A stretch of 64,000 nucleotides of DNA from Ostrinia nubilalis (taxonomy: Eukaryota > Arthropoda > Insecta > Lepidoptera > Crambidae): positions 1,242,501 through 1,306,500 of the forward strand of contig NC_087112.1 in assembly GCF_963855985.1 (NCBI RefSeq), written 5' to 3'. Within the stretch, counting starts at the first letter, position 1; each line of letters starts with the position of its first letter. This document shows, in pieces, positions 13,001-25,000 of this stretch. The notes beneath the pieces were generated by a model. That model made no database searches. It worked only from the letters and a program-made list of their open reading frames with translations, and had not been told where the DNA came from. A program made the translations under genes and the position numbers.

Positions 13001-16000
13001 CATGAAGCAGTGTAGTGAGAGGCAACGTGGACTTTTATAACTACTTATCTTCTTTTGTTGTCCAGGTAAACCGTAGAATGAAAAGAGCATGTAGAAGAGC
13101 CGTGAAATCACAAACATTCTACTGGCTCATCATAGTGCTAGTATTCATGAACACAGTGGTCTTAGCCAGTGAACATTATAAGTAAGTAATCATTAAAATG
13201 AGATGGTTTTCAAACCTTGACAAGGGATATTAAGATGATAATATTTCGTTTTCAGGCAACCAGAATGGCTGGATCTGTTTCAAGAGTACGGCAACGCGTT
13301 CTTCGTAGCACTTTTTACTTTAGAAATGCTTGTAAAAATGTACAGTTTAGGATTACAGGTAATATTATTATTAGTTATCAATCTTAAATGATCCATCCAA
13401 ATTTATAAAAAGTAGAAGAAGAAAATAAGAAGGAAGAGAAATAGTGGACTAAGTACCTAGTACCACTCCAAAAGTCATAATAGACTTATCAACTCGAAAA
13501 GGGATCAAAACCGTATCGCCTTTCGCGAACTGCAACCGCGAGGCGAGGCGTTTACGTTTCGGTGTGGATAAGTGCACATTGCAGTAAGGAGCTTCATACA
13601 AAGATTACTGACCGCCTCGAGGTGATACGGACGGTTACGATCCACTATTTCTCTTCTTTCTTCTGTTTTGTTTTCAGAAGGTCCTGGTTTTCATTGTGCC
13701 CCAATTATACTTGAATAACCTTTCAGGGCTACTTCGTATCGTTGTTCAACCGGTTCGACTGCTTCGTCGTGATCGGCTCCATCAGCGAGATGGTGCTGAC
13801 GAAGACCGAGGTGATGCCGCCGCTCGGCATCTCTGTGTTGAGATGCGTCAGGCTTCTAAGAGTATTTAAGGTCACCAGGTAAGATGGTTCTTTCACCATC
13901 ACCTAACTTAATGTTATCTAACAAAAGTTTAAAGGGTATTAGAGCTAGATTATCCTATTATGTCATACTTTGTTCCAAAATAATAATATTAATTTAGTTC
14001 TTAGAAGTAAATGGTAAATAATGGACAGTAGCCCAACAGTCCCTCAGTGTCGAACTGTCGATTCGAGCTAATCATTGAATTGAATCATTTTATTCACTGC
14101 AGTGCGATTCTATAAAACCTTCACCTAGACATCGCAACTAAATCCGCGATGAGTTTTTAGATTTGCATTCTATAAACTCGATCGTCGGCACGAATTTACT
14201 CTAGCGCTACGCTTGTCGGCGCGGCAGCGGGTTGAACTAATTGATCGTGAGATTTTGTATGGGATGACGTTTTGAGTGGCATTCTGTAAGGAAATTCCAG
14301 CCTCATTCCGAAACACACTTCGCACTCGAATGCGCTCCAAAATGTCAAATAAAAAGTTAGTATTTTGTGAGCGAGAATAGACGGAGTTTTAGAAAATTGC
14401 ATTAAAATTACATTTATTAGTGTTCAAATGTGTTAAAAATAAGTTTTGTGATATTTATTTGAACTAAATTATGCATATTATGGAGGACACGAATGTTTTT
14501 ATTAAAGGCAAATGGATTTCAACTCGAGTAAAGGTAAGCTTATGTAAAGTTATTTTTTTATTACATTGATATTATTACACAGTTTAAAATAGATTTCAAA
14601 CAATGAATACATGGATCTTCATACAGTACAGTAGCTAGAGTCTGTATTTTATTACATACTTCGTCCTATTATATAAATTTAATGATTTGTTTCAGAGATA
14701 TTATGCACCTTGTCATTTTTGGCTAAAGGCAGTAAACTGTAAAGTAATTAATAAATTTACCAGCAGAGAACGATAACGTTTTTACTGTCGCAAAGGTTAC
14801 CATGCAAGAAAGTGCAATTGGTAGGTAAATTGGGTATCAATTTTTACATAATAAATATTGTTACATTAGCAAGGAAATTTAGTCCTTAAGCTTATATTTA
14901 ATACAATAAATAACTTATGTCCTTGTGTGATAGAGCAGGTCTTTTTCCTGTTCTTTGATCACCCTTAAGTAACCTCGCCACTCGAAGAATGTGTCTTCTA
15001 ATATTATTTCTTTTTTCAGATAACAGATAAAGATCTAAATAAGTCAAATGCGGATCCAACTTAATATGGTGGAATGGTGGTGCTATGCAAGTCTGATTTA
15101 TTTTTAATCACTGTATCTACCTACCTATAGTAAAAAAACCACTTAAGAGATGTACAAAGGCTGGTGATGAAGTGGTTTTGCTTGGTGAGTCACTACTACT
15201 TAGGATGTGAGGCAATTTTAATTTTTGTAATGTGTGATTGATGCTTGTGTTCTTTTTTTTAGGTGATTTAGGATATGCTCCATGCGCCTGCCTAATGACA
15301 CCAGTGAGTGGTACCGAAGATAATTCCCCAGAAGCCCAGAAGCACTCATATTCTGCAAACTATAAATCAAACATTTTACATCTCCATGTGTGTACCTAAA
15401 AGAATAATAAGTGTGGATATGTACAAACTTTCATTAAAATTTTTGATTTATCTTAATTATTTTGAATAATAAAATATACCTATGTATAAATGTATTTCGT
15501 ATTTAAAATAATTATTAAGACTACCTCTAATTTATCATTACTTTCTGAGGGGCACAGTAATAGAAATATGTAGTAAAGAAATTAAACAAATAAAGCTGTA
15601 GTAATATTTTATCTTTAATCCATTTATTAGCTTCTGCTAAAGCTTCCAATCCTTTTCCCAGTTCATTCAGGGCTTCAGTCAGTGTCTCTTCTCTTTCCGC
15701 TTTGCGTTCCACACAATGTCTGCAAGTCCTGCTGTTCTACCACCCTCAGGAATCTCTCAGTAAATGTCGCGTATTCCGATCGCTGTTGAGACGGCGGTGG
15801 AGTAACAGTACGTGGAGGAGTTGTGGAATGTTATGCTGAAAAAGACAGTATGTAAAATAATGTAGGTATTAAGTTTTAATGGCATTTGTGACATAAGTAT
15901 GTGGATGGCATAACATCCATACAAGATAAAGTTTTCTATATCCGAAACAATCTTTAAATAATATTAAATATCTGACTGACAATATAAGAAAAAATTAGAA

Positions 16001-19000
16001 CAAAATCATGCATTACTCTTTTAATTTCGATTTCGGTGGGGTTAATGAATCCAACGAGCACACTTAAAAAACCAACATTCGTTGCACATCTTGTGGTTTG
16101 CTTTTAAAGAATGTTAAGTAGGTCAACCATGTTGATAAGCGGATACTAACCTTGGCTTTTGTTCATTGTTTGTAATGTTTATAGTGTTTAGCGCTGCCAA
16201 CCTCGTTATGTGGTATTTTTATTCTGTATAATAATGGCTTCAATGGTGTGTATCTCAAGAAACCCTTTGCTAAGCCATGGTTTCTTTTTTTGAACATAAA
16301 TTCGAACAGTTTCAACTTGAACTGAATGACGATGGGTGAGAGGATCGTGTCTCATTTGACTGAAACATTTTAAATTAATTAGATTATTACTTAAGTAACT
16401 TAAAAATATCGTATAAAACTTTCACAAACACAAATGTATACTTACTTTAATAATTTTCTCAATCTCAAACATCATTATCATCAAACGTAAACAATCAACA
16501 AGTAAAATTGACATTTTGTTTCGTTTGTAAGAGCACAGATTATGTATATGCTATGAATTAGAGATTTCTAGTTTTTAACGTAAAATCTGCCTTAATTTGT
16601 TCAGATTATGACATTTAAGTTAAAGAAATAAATAATGACTTCAAGTTTTGTGCCAAAATCCCAATATTTTAAATAAAAAACTTGAATCGAAAAACTCGAC
16701 TAACATTTTTGTTGCGTATGTCAATCCCTAGGCCGCCTCACTGTTCACTTCTCTTCACTCGCGCTGAGAAATGTTTACAGAATGCCGAATCAAGGTCATT
16801 TTGTAACTTATGTGAAGGGACTCTGGAAATCGTTGGGTGAAGGGAGTTTTTGTTAGAATTTTATAGAATCGACATGCTGGTCGTCTTTCTCCAGATACTG
16901 GCGCTCTCTCTCCAACCTGGTGGCGTCTCTGCTCAACTCCATCCAGTCCATCGCGTCCCTGCTGCTGCTTCTCTTCCTCTTCATCATGATCTTCGCGCTG
17001 CTAGGCATGCAGGTCTTCGGGGGCAAGTTCAACTACGACCCTGTGGAAGAAAAGGACAGGCACAACTTCGACTGCTTCTGGCAGGCATTGCTGACTGTTT
17101 TTCAGGTAACTAATATTGACATGTGTTGATATTTCCCTTTTTCGACATTTCACCATCCTCTGGCCTGATGATGGGATCTCGTTGGTGATGAATGCTAGAT
17201 TTATAAGCATTTTTTTAAATTGTTTATTATCTAATAAAATATCTTCATGTATCGTATTCCAGATCTTGACAGGTGAAGACTGGAATGCTGTAATGTACGA
17301 GGGCATCAAGGCGTACGGTGGAGTTGGCTCCTTCGGCATCCTGGCCTGCATATACTTCATCATCCTCTTCATTTGCGGCAACTGTATCCTTTACATTACC
17401 ACTTTTGGTATTCACAAGTCTAGCTAAGTCCTAATTTGTTAAAAAAAAGGTTCATTAATTTATGTTTAGAAAAAAAATGTGATTTCCTTGACTCTGTTTT
17501 GTACAGATATTCTACTGAACGTGTTCTTGGCTATCGCTGTAGATAACTTGGCCGATGCCGAATCTTTGACCAACATCGAAAAGGAAGAAGGAGTAAGTTT
17601 CAATATCATCTTGTTAGATATTTGATGGTTCAAAAGTGCTACCCTGTGGCACTCCAACAAAATACTTAAGGATAAGTTTTGATTCCTAAATTACATCTAC
17701 TTGTTCAGGCTGCGGAAGAAAAAGAAGGAGGCAGCGTGGTAGAACCTGAGGGTGTGCATATAGATACTGATGACGAGTACATACATGATGATGATGCGTA
17801 TACTACAGATAAGTAAGAGTTTTTTATCCTTTAAGTAAATTAAATATATCGCTAATTAAGATACATTGAAAACTTTTAACTCTTGATGATTTAGCTCCGA
17901 AAGAGAATACGAAGAAACAGGCTCAGAAGGGGAGCATCAAGAGGAAATAGATGGCGAAGGAGAAATGGAGATGGGCGAAGAAGAAAACGGTATCGATAGA
18001 ATAGAGGAGGAACAGGAGAGAGGTGAAGACCAAGAGATGATGGAGAGCCATCAAAGAAATCACATTGGTATGTATGATGAAATTTTAGACATAGTTAATG
18101 ATCCCAAAATTCTCCTACGAAAAGGGATTGGTGTGATAAATTTTGTATGTGACCAATGCAAATATTTGTTAGAGAAAATCAATGTTTGTGAAACTATATC
18201 TGTAATTAATTTAGATTTTAATATAAAACAAAGATTGCAGTGATAAATGAACAGTGAGTGAAATGAGTAGTGTTTAAGCAAAGCCTATTGGAATTGGTCA
18301 TATCAATATTGATGATACGTTTGTGGCGGTGATGGCTAACCTTATGAACATAGTGAACACAGACATGGATGAAGAGCCGCGTCTGAAACGAAAGCCGACG
18401 ACGTCGTCGGCTCGGCCGCGGCGCCTGTCGGAGGTCGATATTCACGACACAAAGAAACCCATCCCTGAGGCATCGTCATTCTTCATATTTTCCAAAACGA
18501 ACAGGTTAGGGAGCTGGCACCGGCGGACATTTGAGCTTACTGAATTGATTAGATGTTATTTTCCGTAAAGTTTTTTAATTTAGACCTTGCCTTTGATTGG
18601 TTTATTGACACTGAATCAATCAAAGGCAAACTTCTTATCTATTTTACGCCTTTCATCTTTCTCGAACTTAATATTTTCGGATTATGTAATTAATTTTATT
18701 TATTCTTCTCACATATTAGCTAATCTCACTTTATTTATGTTTGCCTTTATACATTTATTATTATTATTAAAGTTTTTTTCTAAGTGTAGGATTTTGAGGT
18801 ACTTAAGCATTCACAGGAGGCTCAGCATGGATCCGATAGCGATTAATTATAGTGTAGTATTAATGATTAAAGAGTTCTAGTTCAAAAACACTGTCGTCAT
18901 TTTCTATCTCACAAAGATGGCGGCCAGTCTGAAGAGGAGGGCACACTGGTAACCGCCCGGCCGCGGCGCGTGTCCGAACTGAATATGCCCAATCAGACGC

Positions 19001-22000
19001 CGCCTATACCGAACGCTAGTAGTTTCTTCGTATTCTCACCAACAAACAGGTGATTGGTGAACAATCCGCCGTTGTGGTACCCGTATCTCATTGTACGAAC
19101 GATTGGCATTGTGTCGTCGAGCCCTGAGCCTTTCATATCACTCATCCCTGTGACTGTCCTGTCTGGATCATTGTCGTGACATTTATCATTGTCTAAATGC
19201 ACGAGTGTTGTGACTTATGGTTTTACCTGGAACAAAATTTCAAACAATGAGGAAACTGGGTACTACTATCCCATTAGAGTTTAGGTCTATTAGTCTCCAA
19301 GCATGGACTTGAATCTTTAGATGATCCTAGACTTAGCATAGTGGGTCCTTCCTGCAAACATTAGGCACATCGCGCATGATTGCATGAACTATTATTCATA
19401 ACAGCTGTTTGTTCTGGTGTATTTTGAATAATCGATGTGTTTTTATTTGCATGTGCTTTTTCTGATTTATTTTACTAGCAGCAATATGTAATACCTGCTT
19501 TATACCTTTGTAAAATTTCTCAAACCCTTTTAATATTGTAATAAAAATACGTAATTATGTTTAATAAATGTTGTGAAGCTTTAAGTGTCGTGTGTAAACC
19601 TTTATGATTATTGATGTATTTGAATATAATTATAAAATTCCTATAAATACGATAAAATTTAATATCTGTGAGCATGTTTGTGATAAGTTTGTATAAATTA
19701 CCTCATTCAATTTAAGTGGGAACTGTAATTATTGTAAATATGACGATGACCATGAGGTATTTTATTCTCTCAATGAACCTGGACTTCAACACCAGGTTCC
19801 GCGTGTACTGCTACAAGATGTCGGCATCTTCCACCTTCGGGAACATCATCCTGGTCTGCATCATGCTGTCGTCGGCCATGTTGGCGGCTGAGGATCCACT
19901 TGATGCAGCACAAAAGGGGTTTAGGAATTGGGTAATTATTCTCTTACCTAAATTACGTAATGAAAGTTAAAAGTTGTGCTTATTTCCTGAATTTGTGTCA
20001 ATTTTCAGTCTTATATCTTTTATGATTTTCCTAATGAACATAATTCAGATTAACATAATTTAGGAATTCAAAATCCTAGCTCACATTGAAAGTAGAGCTG
20101 TGGGTCTAGACAAAGTGCCATTATAATCGCAAACCAGTCGAAAAGTGGTCGAAAAGCCCCTTTTTTGTATGGAATTTGACGGATTCGATTTTCGATTCGA
20201 TCAAAAAGTGCGTTTTGTCTAGGGGGGCTGATTTCCTGATTTAAATTACAAATTGCTTCACGCTGTCACTTTTTTGTCAACATCAGGTTAGAGTAGGCGC
20301 ACACCGTTGATTTTTCGTCGGCCGATAGTTCGGTCGGTATGATCAGTATGGGCATGTATGGGAGTGCGCACACTACGCCGATTCAATTTGGCCGATTCTT
20401 CATACAATTTAAAATCGGGCACAACTATCGGCCATCTAAAAATCGGTGTGCGCCTACTCTTATTCAGGCTCTACTACAAGATATAACAAGATGACGATCC
20501 TTTCTAATTTTCCAGAGGTAAATGGAGGATTTAACTTTTTGGACGTACTTTTCTAGGTAGTTTAATCTTTATTCTTTCTTCTAGCTGCTGAGCCAGTTCG
20601 ACGTGTTCTTCACCGGCATCTTCACGCTGGAGCTGTTCCTCAAGCTGATCACGTACGGCCTGATCCTGCACGAGGGCGCCTTCCTGAGATCTGCCTTCAA
20701 CGTCCTCGACATGCTCGTTGTTTGCGTCTCTCTCATCTCTATGAGTTTTAAGTAAGGCTTCTTCTTTACAGTAAAAATTACCTAAGTATTGTCTAGAGTC
20801 CATTATATCTAAAACGGACTTGCTTCTTACACGTGGTTTAGTTTTTGCTTCAGGAAAACTGTCATTCTTACTATCGGTATTACAAAAGTTTGGCCATTCA
20901 CACAGATTGTGTTATAAAATTGTAGTAATTATTATTGAATCTAACGTTAATCTCTTTACTGTATTATTCTCATAACATTATCTCATCATACATTTCTCTT
21001 TGTTTTTAGGTCTGGTAGTATTTCAGTGGTGAAAATATTGCGAGTGTTCAGGGTGCTGAGGCCTCTTAGGGCCATCAATAGGGCCAAGGGCCTTAAGGTG
21101 AGGCTTTTTCTCTTTTATTTTGAAACCTTCAAATACGTTAAGTTTAAAATTAAAATACTTTAAGCAACTGACTATTTTAAATACATGCACAATGATTATT
21201 GACTTTCTTAAAATGGATTCTTTATCGACTTTTTCCATGATTATAGCACGTTGTTCAGTGCGTGATCGTTGCAATCAAAACGATCGGGAACATTTTGTTG
21301 GTAACGTCATTGCTACAATTCATGTTTGCCGTCATGGGAGTCCAAATGTTCAAGGTAGGGGGCACTCCCTTTGTACAAACCCTGAAGGATACCACAGAGT
21401 ACACCATTATCCATTCTCTCCAATAATCGAATCACGTGTGACTTCACAGAGTGGTGTGAAACATGACAAATTATGTATAAAGTACCAGATTCCTTCTCAC
21501 AAATCTAAAATCTGTGATTACACCTTTGGGTACTTTTTTCTATCACCCTTGTCACTCTCCATCACTCATTTCTCATGATTATTTTCTTATTTGTGTTTAA
21601 AAGGGTCTATCTAGAGCTTAGCGCGTTAGTCATAATGTGTTTATTTCTCTCTAACTCGCGAGCTAATTATTTGCATATTTTAAAGCTTCAAGATTAATGA
21701 GAGAGTTTAAGAAAGCTTTCAAACTGTTTTTATTATTTTAGTAAATGTTGTGGTCTGCTTAATTAATTTACGAATTTTCCGTAAATAAGAAAAGTGTGTT
21801 CCAAATATTTTATTATTTTGAAAATTTCGTTTTGTTAGACGAGCATGTAGTAAGATGTCATAGGTAGAAAGTAATTTAACCCATTAGACCCTATAGTAGT
21901 TCGCCAAACATAAGTTATTGTTTAAGTGTCGTTTAAATCAGGCATGTTTTAACTTTGCCTTTGACCCAAAGGTGTAGTACTACGTGCCTAAGCCATAGCA

Positions 22001-25000
22001 TTGTTGGAAACGTAACAACCCCCTACCTTGGCGTTTAAAGTGTTCACCCGTAGGTTCTAACGTGTCGCCCTCCTCCGATATGTGACTAATATTAGAGCGC
22101 CCCTGAGTCCTTGATATAGCCCTGTCATTAAAATGGTTTGCTTGTCCCCTATGTCCCGCTGCTGCGTGGTACTGGACTTTGTGGACTGTCCACTCCCTGG
22201 TAACGTATACCCGACTAACTCGCACTTTTGTACCTTGAAATGTAGTATGTGGTGAAATGTGTGATAGTAGCGATTAAGACAATAGGAAATATAATGCTAG
22301 TTACGTATTTATTACAATTTATGTTTGCTGTCGTCGGTGTACAATTGTTTAAGGTGAGCTTTTGACTGTAGATGTAAATGTATCGTTCCTTGTTTGCAAA
22401 GGAGTGAAATCTTTGAAAAAACTTTTTAATTAAGTATCTACAATAAATATTCTACATTATTCACAATAGTAAAAAGCAGAAATTGATTAAAGATTTCACT
22501 CTGGCATGAAAAAAGAAACATTAGTTGCAAAAACGCAGTTTTATTGCTAGCATGATCAATAACAATACAATTTTATTCAAGAAATTAGTAAATGTTATTT
22601 GCTAAATTATACAACGTGTCCCAAAATTCAAGGATAAGCCGGCGCCGCAGGGTGGACATAGTCATGACTACTTTAGGAAAAATAAGAAAAAAAATCTATC
22701 TCAATTATTTTTTAAGTTACACAATAAATTATGAAATTCGTCGAAAATTGACACCCCTTATGATATTTTACATTACCACGACTACAATTTTTCAAATACT
22801 TCAGTTTTTTTGTTTGTATCGGCAACTTAAGTAGTGCTCCTGTCCACCCCAATTCTTAAAACCCTCAGAACCCTTGCAGTTTTTACACAAAAGTTAATCA
22901 AAACATGATATTTCCTTAAAATTTTGAACGATTTTTACTTTCACTCCACTTTGACTTGTCGTTTTGTGAAAAAACAGTATAAACACTACTGCGGCAAGTT
23001 TTTTATAAAGTTGACGCAACTATCCAAGATTCCGAAATGGTATAATACTCTAAGAAAACTAGTCGCAAAAAAGATATGCGTACCATTTTTACAAGCACTG
23101 CGCTTGTTAGTATGGGATAAATCTTGCAACTGAATTTAAAACCAGTTCTCCTTAACCAATTGAGCTGAAATTTGGTATACTTGTGTAAGTACGATGCCAA
23201 TGCAATATTATGGTACCATTGAGCTGGATGGAGTATGGAGGTGGCCATAAGAACTCTTAACGAAACGGCGGAATTACATCTAGTTTGGGTTCGTTGGACT
23301 TGTCTTTTCGAGCACTTTAGTGCTAGATGATGTTCAGGGTCCTGATGATGAAGTCAAGAGGTGGCAGGAGCTGGCCATAGGAACTCCTGAACGAAACGGC
23401 GGAAGCTTATCGAGTTTGGGTTCGTTGGATTTGTCTTTTCGAGCACTTTAGTGCTAGATGATGTCCAGGGTCCTGATGATGAAGTCAATTATAATTTTCA
23501 AACGAAGTCAAGCTTGTTTTTAAATAAGTTTTTTTTATTACAACTTTATTTTAAGCTTTTTAGTTGTTTCTCAATCTCATGGCCTAAGTGCTCGGGAAGA
23601 CAAATCCAACGAACCCAAACTCGATAAGCTTCCGCCATTTCGTTTAGGAGTTCCTATGGCCAGCTCCTGCCACCTCTTGACTTCATCATCAGGACCCTGA
23701 ACATCATCTAGCACTAAAGTGCTCGAAAAGACAAGTCCAACGAACCTAAACTAGATGTAATTCCGCCGTTTCGTTAAGAGTTCCTATGGCCACCTCCATA
23801 CTCCATCCAGCTCAATGGTACCATAATATTGCATTGTCATCGTACTTACACAAGTATACCAAATTTCAGCTCAATTGGTTAAGGAGAACTGGTTTTAAAT
23901 TCAGTTGCAAGATTTATCCCATACTAACTAACAAGCGAAGTGCTTGTAAAAATGGTACGCATATCTTTTTTGCGACTAGGTTTCCTAGAGTATTATACCA
24001 TTTTGGAATCTTGGATAGTTGCGTCAACTTTATAAAAAACTTGCCGCAGTAGTGTTCATACTTTTTTTTTACAAAACGATGAGTCAAAGTGGAGTGAAAG
24101 TAAAAATCGTTCAAAATTTTAAGGAAATAACATATTTTGATTAACTTTTGTGTAAAAACTGCAAGGATTCTGGGGGTTTTAAGAGTTGAGGTGAACAGCA
24201 GCACTACTTAAGTTGCCGATATAAACAGAAAAACAGGAATATGTGAAAAATTGTGGTCGTAGTAATGTAAAATATCATAAGGGGTGTGAATTTTCGTCGA
24301 ATTTCATAATTTATTGTGTAAGTTAAAAAATAATTGACATATATTTTTTTCCTTATTTTTCCTAAAGTAGTCATGACTATGTCCATCCTGTGGCGTCGGC
24401 TTATCCTTGAATTTTGGGACACGTTGTATGTATAAAAGTTTAACTGATACGGAGACTGCAAAACATCATGAGAAATGAGTTCAATTAGTTATTGTGTTTA
24501 TTGGCTGTTCTTTTAGGTGTTGTAGCATGAAATTTAACCAAAAATATTAATTTTTAACCCTTATATTGGCTATAGATTTAATCACAGAGAATTTGTTTCA
24601 GGGTAAATTTTTTAGGTGTAATGATATTTCTAAAATGACAGAAGAAGAGTGTCAGTAAGTGCTTTTAATAATGTTTATGTATGTTGCTTAATAGGAGTTG
24701 ATAAAAGGATTTCATCAAATTGATATCATGTTTCAGAGGGACTTATTTAGTATTTGAGAATCGTAATTATGTAGTGAGAGATAGAGAATGGACTAGGTAT
24801 GACTTCCATTTTGATAATGTCATGAAAGGTATGCTCACTCTGTTCACTGTGTCCACGTTTGAAGGGTGGCCTGGGTAAGTTATCTAGATGATATTCTTAT
24901 ACTTTGTGTTTCACACACGAACATAAAACAATTCATTTATTTGTTACAGGTTGTTGTATGTATCTATAGATTCGAATGCTGAGGATCGTGGTCCCATTAC

